Notes under the pieces: model-generated
The model's input: only the letters and a program-made list of their open reading frames with translations
Database searches by the model: none
Told to the model about the DNA's origin: nothing
Made by a program: the position numbers and the translations under genes
Shown: positions 17,363-26,189 of the stretch, piece by piece
How positions within the stretch are numbered: position 1 is the first letter of the stretch
How the letters are laid out: each line of letters begins with the position of its first letter
NCBI RefSeq assembly: GCF_024347415.1
Contig: NZ_AP025476.1
Location: forward strand, 1,116,001 to 1,180,000
Source of the DNA: Vibrio crassostreae
Lineage (GTDB): Bacteria > Pseudomonadota > Gammaproteobacteria > Enterobacterales > Vibrionaceae
Reading direction: 5' to 3'
DNA length: 64,000 bases

Positions 17363-17542
17363 TCATTTAGACTCGTGTCTTATGCTGTTACGCAGATCTT
17401 TTTTGTATTCTTCATGAGAGTTATAGCCATAAAGCTTCCAAGTGTTCTCACCTTTAATGTTGTGATTGTAGGTGATCTCGCCTATCCACTGCTGACGAGT
17501 GGCAAGAATCATATCGCGAATTTTTAATAATAAAGTGTCCAT
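17363..17542 (-). CDS. Small conserved-looking protein (59 residues)
   Basis: MDTLLLKIRDMILATRQQW begins a 59-residue basic, soluble protein ending RNSIRHESK. A textbook AGGAG lies eight bases before the ATG at 17542. The coding region is rich in polar and aromatic residues (GENTWKLYGYNSHEEYKK), unlike a random shadow frame. I do not recognise it. It is divergent from the AraC-type regulator gene, so the two may share a promoter region. Confidence 0.6.
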   Translation of the reverse strand: MDTLLLKIRDMILATRQQWIGEITYNHNIKGENTWKLYGYNSHEEYKKDLRNSIRHESK

Positions 17543-17696
17543 AGTTGCTCTCCTGGTTAAGTTCACTTGCAGTATATTTAGCGGTGACAACCGGATGAGT
17601 ATTCCTAGCGCAATATTCAATACTTTTCAGTCAATGTACTCATTTGAATGGTTTGATGCGTATACTTTCAATATTAAAAAGTCACTGAGCATCGCA

Positions 17697-18557
17697 ATGA
17701 AAGGTTACTTGGAAAAAGTGCCACAACGAATTGGCACATCATGGCGCTATAAGAAAATTGTCGAGAACAGTAAAAGCTATGGTTGGCACCGACATGAAGA
17801 GTACGAGATAGCGATACATCGTCACTTTGCTGGCCATAGTTTTATTGGGCACCATCAAAGCGATGTGTTCCACAACCACATGATTTTGGTGGGACCAGAT
17901 TTGCCTCATGCTATTTATTCTGAAGAGAACGCGGATGAATCGCGAATCTGTGAAACCCACGTGGTTTGGTTTCGCAAAGATTGGATAGAGCAATTGATAG
18001 CGTGTTGCCGCGAGCTCGAACCGATGCGTGCTTTGTTGGAGGACTCAAAGAAAGGTCTGCAGTTTTCGCCCGCTACCGCAGAGAAAGCGACGGAATTGTT
18101 GAACAAGGTGATCGACCAGTCGCCACACCAACAACTGCTTACCTTGTTTTCTTTGTTTGCGTTATTGCTTGATGACCAAGACGTAGTTCAGTTGATTAAC
18201 CCTGTCTTTAATGCGGGAGACGAAGATGAGGTCAGCGATAAGCTGGATAAGATTGAAGCCTTCTTGGTGAATAACTTTATCCGAGATATCTCAGTTAACG
18301 ATTTAACCAGTCACTTATACATCAGTGAGAGTAGTGTCAGGCGGTTATTTCAAAAACACTACAATGAGAGTTTTAGCCAGCGATTGAAGAAAATTAGGCT
18401 CAATGTGGCTTGTGATTTGTTGATTAACACTTCACTGCCCGTGAATTTGATTTTGGAGAAAGTGGGTTACGACAACCAAGCTAATTTCAATCGCCAGTTT
18501 AAATCCTATAAGCAGGTGACACCGACTCAATACCGTGCGGCTATGAAGCATTACTGA
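17697..18557 (+). CDS. AraC-family transcriptional regulator with cupin sensor
   Basis: A 286-residue regulator. The N-terminal cupin-like domain contains WHRHEEYEIAIHRHFAG (about 30-46) and LVGPDLPHA, the usual histidine-rich pattern of AraC arabinose-binding-type sensors. The C-terminal double helix-turn-helix (about 190-285) includes SVNDLTSHLYISESSVRRLF and YDNQANFNRQFKSY. The start at 17697 is chosen by domain boundary; the frame is open 66 codons further upstream. The likely target is the divergent small gene or the lipocalin downstream, but nothing in the sequence settles it. Confidence 0.85.
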   Translation: MKGYLEKVPQRIGTSWRYKKIVENSKSYGWHRHEEYEIAIHRHFAGHSFIGHHQSDVFHNHMILVGPDLPHAIYSEENADESRICETHVVWFRKDWIEQLIACCRELEPMRALLEDSKKGLQFSPATAEKATELLNKVIDQSPHQQLLTLFSLFALLLDDQDVVQLINPVFNAGDEDEVSDKLDKIEAFLVNNFIRDISVNDLTSHLYISESSVRRLFQKHYNESFSQRLKKIRLNVACDLLINTSLPVNLILEKVGYDNQANFNRQFKSYKQVTPTQYRAAMKHY

Positions 18558-18705
18558 TTCATTCACCAACGAAACAATTCCCATAAGCTTCTGAATAATT
18601 TACTGTTATATGAACCATATAAACGGATTTAACGTATTACCAAGGATGTAAGTTAGGCTCTCACATGACTTACTCGAATTACTATGAAAACAAGTCGAGG
18701 TTAGG

Positions 18706-19224
18706 ATGAAGAAAATATTATTGCTGCTGAGTGTCATCTTATTGGGTGGGTGTGTCGGAATGCCTGAAACAGTAAAGCCCGTTCAACAGTTTGAATTGGA
18801 TAGATACTTAGGAAAATGGTACGAAGTGGCTCGTTTAGACCATTCGTTTGAGCGCGGCCTCAATAGCATCAGTGCCGAATACAGCCTGCGTGATGATGGT
18901 GGCGTGAAGGTGATTAACCGCGGTTATTCGGATGAAGATGGCGAATGGAACGAAGCGGAAGGCAAAGCCTATTTTGTCGAAGGCAGCGATCAGGGGTATC
19001 TGAAGGTGTCATTCTTTGGCCCATTCTATGGTGCTTATGTGGTGTTTGAGTTGGATAAAGAGAACTACCAATACGCGTTTGTTTCTGGCCCAGACACCGA
19101 TTACTTATGGCTGCTTTCTCGAACCCCAGAAGTCTCGTCTGAGGTCATGGAGAAGTTCAAAGCGATGTCTAAAGAGCGCGGCTTCAATACCGATGAATTG
19201 ATTTATGTGGAGCACAGCCAATAA
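18706..19224 (+). CDS. blc: Outer-membrane lipocalin Blc
   Basis: A 172-residue bacterial lipocalin lipoprotein (E. coli Blc 177). The lipobox LLGGC follows a short signal. The GKWYEVARLDHSFERGL segment is the first lipocalin signature, followed by DKENYQYAFVSGPDTDYLWLLSR. It binds fatty acids or lysophospholipids and is thought to help maintain the outer membrane under stress. GAGGTTAGG precedes the ATG. It is monocistronic with its own terminator. Confidence 0.93.
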   Translation: MKKILLLLSVILLGGCVGMPETVKPVQQFELDRYLGKWYEVARLDHSFERGLNSISAEYSLRDDGGVKVINRGYSDEDGEWNEAEGKAYFVEGSDQGYLKVSFFGPFYGAYVVFELDKENYQYAFVSGPDTDYLWLLSRTPEVSSEVMEKFKAMSKERGFNTDELIYVEHSQ

Positions 19225-19257
19225 GCAGGGTGCTAGGTTAACGACAGTCGATTGAGC

Positions 19258-19296
19258 AAAAGGCACAGATGACCAATTCATCTGAGCCTTTTTTGT
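19258..19296 (+). terminator. Terminator after blc
   Basis: AAAAGGC(a)CAGATGA / TCATCTG(a)GCCTTTTTT form a long stem with U-tail. Confidence 0.85.
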
Positions 19297-19322
19297 TTGT
19301 GCTATCTGAATTGAATAACCGT

Positions 19323-19697
19323 TTATGCTTGCTTACGAACCTGCAAAACACTGATCACTGAAAGTGAAAGGAAGAACGCAGGGTCGCTCCAGCCAAAGCC
19401 AACAAATATACCGGTGAAAGCGGCATACAGTGTGATGATCGCACCTAGCATATTGGTGACAACCAAGCCTTGGATGAGTTTTTTAGCACTGATTCCCGCT
19501 TCAATATCTCGCAGTAACCATGTTATCGCTGCAATACCACCAAGGAAGATACTGGTGTGTTGAGATAGAAAATAAGCGTACTTGTCATTAATTTCCACGC
19601 CGTACATAGGCCACATGACCGTCGGTAGGAAAAACAACGCGAAGGCAAAACCTGCGTAAATGATGCCGTGTAGGCTTAAAAACGTTTTATTGTTCAT
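19323..19697 (-). CDS. Four-helix membrane protein of unknown function
   Basis: A 124-residue hydrophobic protein with four predicted membrane helices (LHGIIYAGFAFALFFLP, FLGGIAAITWLL, VTNMLGAIITLYAAF, FFLSLSVISVLQV). It is probably co-transcribed with the YdhR-like monooxygenase upstream (48 bp gap). The family is not recognised with confidence. Small proteins of this layout often accompany stress or redox genes. GAGATAAC precedes the ATG. Confidence 0.7.
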   Translation of the reverse strand: MNNKTFLSLHGIIYAGFAFALFFLPTVMWPMYGVEINDKYAYFLSQHTSIFLGGIAAITWLLRDIEAGISAKKLIQGLVVTNMLGAIITLYAAFTGIFVGFGWSDPAFFLSLSVISVLQVRKQA

Positions 19698-19745
19698 CTG
19701 TTATCTCTCTATCTCGTGCCTTTCACTAATTCTTTATTCATTCCA

Positions 19746-20051
19746 TTAGCCGTTGATTGGGCCTTTGTTAATGGTAGTTAATGGCTGGTTCACGTCAAAA
19801 ATCACGCCGCGAACTTCATCTACGCCCATCTCTTTCAAGCGAGCGGAATGCATAGCTAAGTAAGCCTCAGCACTGAGCTGATCTTCAAAAAGGTAGACAC
19901 CACCGCCTAGTTTTTCGGCTTGGTTTTCTGTCCAGATTTTCCAGATCATGCCCGGCTCGTTGTTGATGGACTTAGCTAGGTCTATGAGTGCGTTCGACAT
20001 TTCTTCACCGAAAGGGCCGTTAAATTCAAAATCAACTTGTAGTAGTTTCAT
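19746..20051 (-). CDS. ydhR: YdhR-like putative monooxygenase
   Basis: A 101-residue ferredoxin-fold dimeric alpha/beta-barrel protein very similar to E. coli YdhR: LLQVDFEFNGPFGEEM, INNEPGMIWKIWTEN, AYLAMHSARLKEMGV and VFDVN-type ending. The family resembles cofactor-independent aromatic monooxygenases; the physiological substrate is unproven. It is the first gene of a two-gene unit divergent from a LysR regulator, the usual layout for a regulator and its target. Confidence 0.9.
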   Translation of the reverse strand: MKLLQVDFEFNGPFGEEMSNALIDLAKSINNEPGMIWKIWTENQAEKLGGGVYLFEDQLSAEAYLAMHSARLKEMGVDEVRGVIFDVNQPLTTINKGPING

Positions 20052-20212
20052 GGTGCTTCTCCGTTTAGCAAATTCCGTTTAACAAAATCCGCTTAAAAAT
20101 AGGTGTTTAAGACAAACAAGCCATTCTCGTTTGTTGTTGAGATTTATATTACCTGTAAAAAACAGACAGAAAAGTTCATAATATTGCCATTAACTGTCAG
20201 GATTTTAGACCG

Positions 20213-21109
20213 ATGAGATTGAAGACTACCCTAGACCAATGGCAAACACTCTATGAGATAGACCGCGCTGGCAGCATTCAGGCGGCGGCATTGCAATTGA
20301 ATAAGAGCCACACCACGTTGATTTATGCGTTGAGAAAACTGGAAGATCAATTGGGTGTGCCTTTGGTTCAGGTTGAAGGCCGAAGGGCTGTGTTATCGGA
20401 AGATGGCAAAGCCTTGTTGCGTAGGGCGAGCAGCATGCTGGAACAAGCGCGAGAGCTTGAGCTGATCAGTGAGCAGTTAGCAAAGGGGATGGAGTCTGAA
20501 ATTGTAGTTGCGGTTGATCACCTATGCTGCCTTGAGCGCCTTTATAAGCCGATGGCTGCGTTTATGGCAGAGAACAACACCACCTCAATACAAGTGGTAG
20601 AAACATCACTCTCGAAGACCACCGAAATGGTCACTCAAGAACGTGCCGATGTTGCCATCATTAACCTGCCTATTACCAATTACTCGGCCGAAGCTTTTGG
20701 ATTCACTAAGATGGAGCCTGTTGTAGCAAGCTCGCACCCGTTGGCTAACGTGTCATCCATATCGCTCAACCAGTTGTCGTCGCTACCACAAATAGTGGTG
20801 AGAGATTTAGGCTCGGTTGAAAAACTGGGCGAGAAAAAGGATGTGGGTTGGTTGAAGTCGAGCCAGCGTATTACGGTCGATAATTTTGACCACGCCTTTG
20901 GAGCGGTAGAGCAGGGTGTAGGGTATTGCAGGCTACCTAAACATATTGTCGATAGCCGAGGAAGTGACAAGCTCACTGTGTTGAACGTGGAAAATGGCAG
21001 TGGCTATCAAGTGCCGCTGCATCTGACTCTGCCGAAAGGTGCGAAGACAGGCCCAGCCGCAAAACGTTTCTACGAACTGCTTCTTGAATCAGCCCAGAAT
21101 GCGAACTAA
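20213..21109 (+). CDS. LysR-family transcriptional regulator
   Basis: A 298-residue LysR protein. The N-terminal winged helix contains AGSIQAAALQLNKSHTTLIY and ALRKLEDQLGVPLV. The effector-binding half follows from about residue 90. It is divergent from the ydhR-like unit with 161 bp between. That gap holds CTGT-N5-ACAG (20153-20165), which could be a binding half. Control of the monooxygenase pair is inferred from layout. Confidence 0.88.
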   Translation: MRLKTTLDQWQTLYEIDRAGSIQAAALQLNKSHTTLIYALRKLEDQLGVPLVQVEGRRAVLSEDGKALLRRASSMLEQARELELISEQLAKGMESEIVVAVDHLCCLERLYKPMAAFMAENNTTSIQVVETSLSKTTEMVTQERADVAIINLPITNYSAEAFGFTKMEPVVASSHPLANVSSISLNQLSSLPQIVVRDLGSVEKLGEKKDVGWLKSSQRITVDNFDHAFGAVEQGVGYCRLPKHIVDSRGSDKLTVLNVENGSGYQVPLHLTLPKGAKTGPAAKRFYELLLESAQNAN

Positions 21110-21123
21110 GTGCTATGAGAAAC

Positions 21124-21158
21124 TTAACTATTAACTATGAGTTATGAGCTATTAACGA
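21124..21158. repeat. Five tandem 7-bp units at the tetR stop
   Basis: TTAACTA, TTAACTA, TGAGTTA, TGAGCTA, TTAACGA in a row, the last running into the tetR stop codon. It is one of several short tandem expansions at gene ends in this window. Confidence 0.6.
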
Positions 21159-21766
21159 GGCTGGTTGCCGTTCAAGAATAGCGCGACACATTCACGAGTG
21201 TAGTGAAGCCTTTCTTCTTCTGACTCGCCGCTATCGTGGCCGAAGAACGACCAATACGCCGACTTACCATGAAACATCAGCAACAGTTGACGTGCCGCTA
21301 TGATTGGCGAGCTTGTAGAAGAGAGCGTTAAGTCGCCAGACTCTATCTTTGTCTGCAAGTAATCAGCGAGTAACTTAGTGGTCTTCTGTGGCCCTGTTTC
21401 TAAATAAATAGAGGCAATTTCTGGGTGCGTGTTGGATTGACTCACCGCGTTCTGAAAGGTTTGTCGAGACTGTTCATCAAGTAACAAATCCTGAAACTTC
21501 ACACCAAATTTCACCAACTCATCACCCACCGCCGCATTCATATCAAAGGCAGCAGGGCTAAGTTCGCGCTCTGTACACTTGGTTTGCATGCAGGTTTCGA
21601 AAAGTTCGTCTTTATTTTTAAAGTGAGAGTAGACCGTTTGCTTGGAAACGTTCGCCGCTTTCGCTATCTGATCCATATTGATCTTGAAGCCATGCTCAGA
21701 GAAAAGCTGGCTTGCTGCGGTTAGGATCTGCGATCTCTTCTGTTCACTCTTGATGATTTTAGTCAC
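21152..21766 (-). CDS. TetR-family repressor of the adjacent RND pump
   Basis: A 204-residue TetR regulator. The N-terminal helix-turn-helix is ILTAASQLFSEHGFKINMDQ followed by IAKAANVSKQTVYSHFKNKD. The C-terminal ligand domain is divergent, as usual. The start is a GTG at 21766. It is transcribed away from a periplasmic adaptor/RND transporter pair, and a perfect 27-bp palindrome lies between. Repression of the pump and itself, relieved by a pump substrate, is the expected logic. Confidence 0.88.
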   Translation of the reverse strand: MTKIIKSEQKRSQILTAASQLFSEHGFKINMDQIAKAANVSKQTVYSHFKNKDELFETCMQTKCTERELSPAAFDMNAAVGDELVKFGVKFQDLLLDEQSRQTFQNAVSQSNTHPEIASIYLETGPQKTTKLLADYLQTKIESGDLTLSSTSSPIIAARQLLLMFHGKSAYWSFFGHDSGESEEERLHYTRECVALFLNGNQPR

Positions 21767-21888
21767 GTGCTGTTTCTCATTGCTTGGTACTTGGTGTTGC
21801 TCAGTTCTATGTGTCTCGTTTTACGCTAAGCATTATGCTTTTTGTGATGGTTTTATCAATCATTAACGATGAAACTTATTTTTAACAC

Positions 21889-21915
21889 AATCAAACTAGA
21901 CAGTCTAGTTTGATT
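21889..21915. promoter_or_regulatory. Palindromic operator of tetR/RND promoter
   Basis: A 13-bp arm AATCAAACTAGAC, one central base, and its exact complement. Size and placement between tetR and the adaptor gene fit a TetR-family operator. Confidence 0.75.
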
Positions 21916-21966
21916 TGGTTAGTCTAAAAAAAGAACATAACTGAGTACCGCATAGGAACAGTACGT

Positions 21967-23082
21967 ATGTATAAATTGATGAAGGGAAGCGCTGTGGCAG
22001 TGGCGTTGTCGGCTTTTCTTGTTGGATGTGGCGAAAAGGAACAAGCCCAAGATTCGGTTGATTCAACCGCTGAAGCGGCTTCGAGCGTCCAAACCATTTT
22101 AACTGTAGAAACGATGGCCTTGGCGCTGTCTTCCTCTTATGCAGTGCAGCGTGAATATGTGGGTGTGGTTAAGGCGGGTCAGCAGGCCAATTTAGGTTTC
22201 GAGTTGGCCGGAAAAGTAAATGCGATTTTAGTGGATGTCGGTGACACAGTAACCGAAGGACAACCCCTGATTCGATTAGACACTCAACTGCTGCAGACTG
22301 AATCTAGCCAATTGAAAGCACAAGCCGAAGAAGTGAAAGCTCAACTGAGTCTTGTGGCCGCGAACTTAAAGCGTCAGCGCTCATTGAAAGCAAAGGGCTT
22401 CAGTGCTGAGGCGGAAATTGATTCGTTAACCAGTGAGCAGCGCGTGTTGCAGGCGAACTTACTGCGTATTGATGCTTCGGTAAAAGGCAATGAATTGAAG
22501 TTGGTTAAGTCGACGGTTCGTGCGCCTTATTCAGGCACTATCGCAACGCGTTTTGTGTCGTTGGGTGATGTGGTGAATGTCGGTAATCCTACTCTGACGC
22601 TGCTTGCTTCAGAAGGCAAAGAAGCTTTTATCGGTATTCCAGCTCATCAAATGCAAAAAGTGACCTCGCTTTCTAAGCCAAGTATTCGTGTCGGGCGAGA
22701 TGATTTCGCAGTGACGCTGCTGAATCCGGGCGCAATGGTGGACACGCAATCCCGCAGTGTCGGTTTACGTTACCTTTTCCCTGAGCAAGCGTCTGTTTTA
22801 GAGGGTCAACTTGCTTACCTTAAGTTTGACGAGCAAATCGATGACCAAGGTTATTGGGTGCCGTTAACCGGTTTAATTGATGGATTACGTGGTGTGTGGA
22901 ACATCTTCGTGGTGGGAGAAGACAATAAAGTAGAGCGCCGAAGTGTTCAGGTTCTGTTTGCTAATAACCAACAAGCGTATGTCAGCGGTGCCATTACCGA
23001 AGGCGAGCAGGTGATCGCGAGTGGTCTACATCGCTTGGTTCCAGGTCAAACCGTGAAGCCAGCCAGCGTTACTGCTGAATAG
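21967..23082 (+). CDS. RND efflux periplasmic adaptor (membrane fusion lipoprotein)
   Basis: A 371-residue HlyD/AcrA-type adaptor. The lipobox LVGC places the lipid-anchored Cys at 21. The lipoyl-like half GQQANLGFELAGKVNAILVD and VGDTVTEGQPLIRLD precedes a helical hairpin (about 100-175), with the second lipoyl half at VRAPYSGTIATRFV. It bridges the inner-membrane pump and an outer-membrane channel. The RND gene starts 8 bp downstream. No outer-membrane factor gene is adjacent, so a TolC-like channel elsewhere is presumed. Confidence 0.92.
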   Translation: MYKLMKGSAVAVALSAFLVGCGEKEQAQDSVDSTAEAASSVQTILTVETMALALSSSYAVQREYVGVVKAGQQANLGFELAGKVNAILVDVGDTVTEGQPLIRLDTQLLQTESSQLKAQAEEVKAQLSLVAANLKRQRSLKAKGFSAEAEIDSLTSEQRVLQANLLRIDASVKGNELKLVKSTVRAPYSGTIATRFVSLGDVVNVGNPTLTLLASEGKEAFIGIPAHQMQKVTSLSKPSIRVGRDDFAVTLLNPGAMVDTQSRSVGLRYLFPEQASVLEGQLAYLKFDEQIDDQGYWVPLTGLIDGLRGVWNIFVVGEDNKVERRSVQVLFANNQQAYVSGAITEGEQVIASGLHRLVPGQTVKPASVTAE

Positions 23083-23090
23083 GAAATAGT

Positions 23091-26000
23091 ATGAAAATCA
23101 TAGAGACTATTTCCAACACTCGACTGCTTATCTTAATGACGGCACTGCTCATGGTGAGTGGTATTTCTGCGTTCATGACGTTGCCGCGTGCAGAAGATCC
23201 GGTGATCATCAACCGTTACGCGAACATTACCACCAGTTTCCCCGGTGCCAGTGCCGAACGAGTTGAAACCTTAGTTACTGAGGTGATCGAGAATAAGCTG
23301 CGTGAGCTGAGTGAAGTTAAACTGGTGAGCTCAACCTCAAGGCCGGGCGTGTCGATTGTCACGTTAGAACTTAATGACACCATCACCGAGCCAGAGCCGG
23401 TTTGGTCTCAAGCGCGTGACAAACTGTCTGACATCGAATCCATTTTACCTTCGGGTTCTCATTCTCCCGATCTCGACAGTGACCACACCTACGCTTTTAC
23501 CACGATTACTGCGCTGACTTGGTCTGGTGCCGGTGAGCCTGACCGATTAACGCTTGGTCGCTATGCCAAAGAGTTAGCCAAACGATTAAGAACCTTGTCG
23601 GGCACTGAATTCGTTGATGAATATGGGATGCCGCAAGAAGAGATTCAAATCAGCTTGCGCACCGCCGATGCCGCAGCGCTCGGTCGTTCCAGTGCCAATA
23701 TTGCGGAATCTTTGGAGGGGGCAGACGCTAAGAACTCGGCAGGTGAATTGGTCAGTGCCTATTCTCGTTTCGGCTTAGAAATCCAGTCTGAACTGGATTC
23801 CATTGAACGTATTAAACAAGTACCAATCGCGACTGATAGCAATGGTCATATCATCCGAATGGAAGACATTGCCTCGGTGAAGCGGGGTGAGAAAACCCCA
23901 CAAGATCAGATTGCCATTATTGATGGTGAGCCGGGTGTGATTGTCGCAGCAAGAATGCACCCTGATCTCCGAGTCGATAACTGGACATCACGAGCCAACG
24001 CACTGATTGAGAAATTCCAACAGGAGCTGCCCAGCAATATCGATATCACTGTGTTGTTCAACCAGCAAGGTTATACCGAAACCCGCTTAGACGATTTAGG
24101 TAAGAGCTTGATGATCGGTTTTGGGCTTATCTTGATCGTATTGTTCGTGACCTTGGGTGTGCGTGCTGCAATATTGGTGGCGATTTCGTTGCCATTAACT
24201 TCACTGCTTACGTTGTCGATCATGAAAATGACGGGCGTGCCAATCAACCAGATGTCGGTGACGGGCTTAATCGTAGCGCTCGGGATCATGGTGGATAACG
24301 CGGTGGTGATGGTCGATACCATTCAAGCTTACCGCCTGAAAGGACAACAACGAGCAGAAGCAACCATGAATGCGTTGAAACATTTATGGGTGCCGTTACT
24401 GGGGTCGACATTGACCACGGTATTGGCGTTTGCACCAATCATTCTAATGCCGGGTGCATCGGGTGAATTTGTGGGTGGCATTGCGATTACTGTGTCTTTC
24501 TCATTGATCGGTTCTTATATTATCTCGCACACCTTAATCGCAGGCTTGGCGACCAAGCTATTGCCGAAACAACTCAGCGACGTTGATAAGAAAGGGCAGC
24601 ACCATTGGTATATGACGGGCTTAAGAATTCCTGCTTTAACACGTTGGTTTTCATCTTCTGTCCGCTTTGGTGTCACGCATCCAATCATCACTATTGCTTT
24701 GGTGTTGTTGGTTCCGTTTACTGGCTACTGGAGTATGTCTCAGCTGACTGAGCAATTCTTCCCGCCATCAGACCGAGACATGTTTGAGATTCAGGTTTAC
24801 ATGCCGCCTCAAGCTAGCATTTACGCCACTAAAAACACCTCTGAAAAAATCGACGACATCATTCATCGCTATCCAGAAGTGGAACGTATCGATTGGCTGG
24901 TGGGCGCTAACTTCCCATCTTTCTATTACAACTTGCAGGCAAGGCAAAACAACGCGCCGTACTTCTCGCAAGCTATGGTGAAAACAGAGAACTTTGACCA
25001 AGCCAATGCGCTAATTCCTGAGCTGCAAAAGGTGTTGGATAATGAGGTGCCGGAAGCACAAATCTTGGTACGAAAGCTTAACCAAGGGCCTCCATTTACG
25101 GCGCCAGTGGAGCTGCGTGTTTATGGTGAAAACCTCGATACACTGAAAATGATTGGTGAAGATGTTCGCCTGATTCTGGCGGGTGTTCCTCATGTGACTC
25201 ACACAAGAGAAACATTGCAGCCGGGTACGCCTAAGGTGTGGTTGAAGGTTGATGAAGACACCGCAAAGCTCAACGGTATTTCATTGAACCAGTTCGCAGG
25301 TATGCTGCAAACCACGCTGACAGGTCGTGAAAGCGGTTCGGTAATTGAGGGCAGTGAATCGGTGCCGATTCGTGTTCGTGTTGCGGATGATGCGCGTGAA
25401 AACTTAGCGCATCTGAGTAATATCCGTTTGCCGATCAGTTCTGATGTCTATTCCACAGGGATTAATGTTTCGACTCTGGCTGAGCTTGAACTGACCACCA
25501 GTCGTGGTGCGATTACTCGTCGTAACGGGCAGCGTGTGAATACCATCGAGGGTTACATTGAAGCAGGGGTCTTGCCTCAAACCGTCCTTAATGAGTTCCA
25601 AAAACGACTTGAAAGCTATGAGATGCCATCAGGTTACACGATTGGTTTTGGTGGCGAATCGGCTGAACGAGACAATTCAGTCAACAGTCTGATTTCGAAT
25701 GTCGCAGTCGTGGTGGTATTGATGGTGTTGGTGGTGGTGATGTCGTTCAACTCATTCCGAATGAGTAGCATCATCTTCATGGTAGCAGGATTGGCAGGTG
25801 GATTAGGGTTGCTGTCGGTGTGGATCTTCGGTTATCCATTTGGTTTTACCGTTATCATCGCCATGCTCGGGATCGCGGGCTTAGCGATTAACGCCGCCAT
25901 TGTGATTCTGACGGAATTGAAACTCGATGAACAAGCTTCATCAGGCAATGTGGATGCGGTGGTAGAAGCTGTGATGTCGTGTACTCGTCATATCAGCTCG

Positions 26001-26189
26001 ACAACGATCACGACTGTTGGCGGCTTTATGCCACTGATCATTGCTGGTGGTGGTTTCTGGCCTCCGTTCGCGGTCGCGATTGTTGGCGGTACCGTATTAA
26101 CCACACTTATCTCGTTCTACTTTGTACCAGTGGTTTATCACTTGATGACTAAAAATCAGCGCAAGAAAGTCGTGACTCCAACAGCCTAA
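23091..26189 (+). CDS. RND-family efflux transporter
   Basis: A 1032-residue resistance-nodulation-division permease with 12 membrane helices and two large periplasmic loops. TM1 NTRLLILMTALLMVSGISAF and the porter start LPRAEDPVI are typical of the HAE-1/MexK-like branch. In TM4 the proton-relay motif reads GIMVDNAVVMVD with Asp402-Asn403, where AcrB has two aspartates. Drugs or other amphiphiles are likely substrates, but specificity is not readable. It is translated with the adaptor and controlled by the divergent TetR. Confidence 0.92.
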   Translation: MKIIETISNTRLLILMTALLMVSGISAFMTLPRAEDPVIINRYANITTSFPGASAERVETLVTEVIENKLRELSEVKLVSSTSRPGVSIVTLELNDTITEPEPVWSQARDKLSDIESILPSGSHSPDLDSDHTYAFTTITALTWSGAGEPDRLTLGRYAKELAKRLRTLSGTEFVDEYGMPQEEIQISLRTADAAALGRSSANIAESLEGADAKNSAGELVSAYSRFGLEIQSELDSIERIKQVPIATDSNGHIIRMEDIASVKRGEKTPQDQIAIIDGEPGVIVAARMHPDLRVDNWTSRANALIEKFQQELPSNIDITVLFNQQGYTETRLDDLGKSLMIGFGLILIVLFVTLGVRAAILVAISLPLTSLLTLSIMKMTGVPINQMSVTGLIVALGIMVDNAVVMVDTIQAYRLKGQQRAEATMNALKHLWVPLLGSTLTTVLAFAPIILMPGASGEFVGGIAITVSFSLIGSYIISHTLIAGLATKLLPKQLSDVDKKGQHHWYMTGLRIPALTRWFSSSVRFGVTHPIITIALVLLVPFTGYWSMSQLTEQFFPPSDRDMFEIQVYMPPQASIYATKNTSEKIDDIIHRYPEVERIDWLVGANFPSFYYNLQARQNNAPYFSQAMVKTENFDQANALIPELQKVLDNEVPEAQILVRKLNQGPPFTAPVELRVYGENLDTLKMIGEDVRLILAGVPHVTHTRETLQPGTPKVWLKVDEDTAKLNGISLNQFAGMLQTTLTGRESGSVIEGSESVPIRVRVADDARENLAHLSNIRLPISSDVYSTGINVSTLAELELTTSRGAITRRNGQRVNTIEGYIEAGVLPQTVLNEFQKRLESYEMPSGYTIGFGGESAERDNSVNSLISNVAVVVVLMVLVVVMSFNSFRMSSIIFMVAGLAGGLGLLSVWIFGYPFGFTVIIAMLGIAGLAINAAIVILTELKLDEQASSGNVDAVVEAVMSCTRHISSTTITTVGGFMPLIIAGGGFWPPFAVAIVGGTVLTTLISFYFVPVVYHLMTKNQRKKVVTPTA

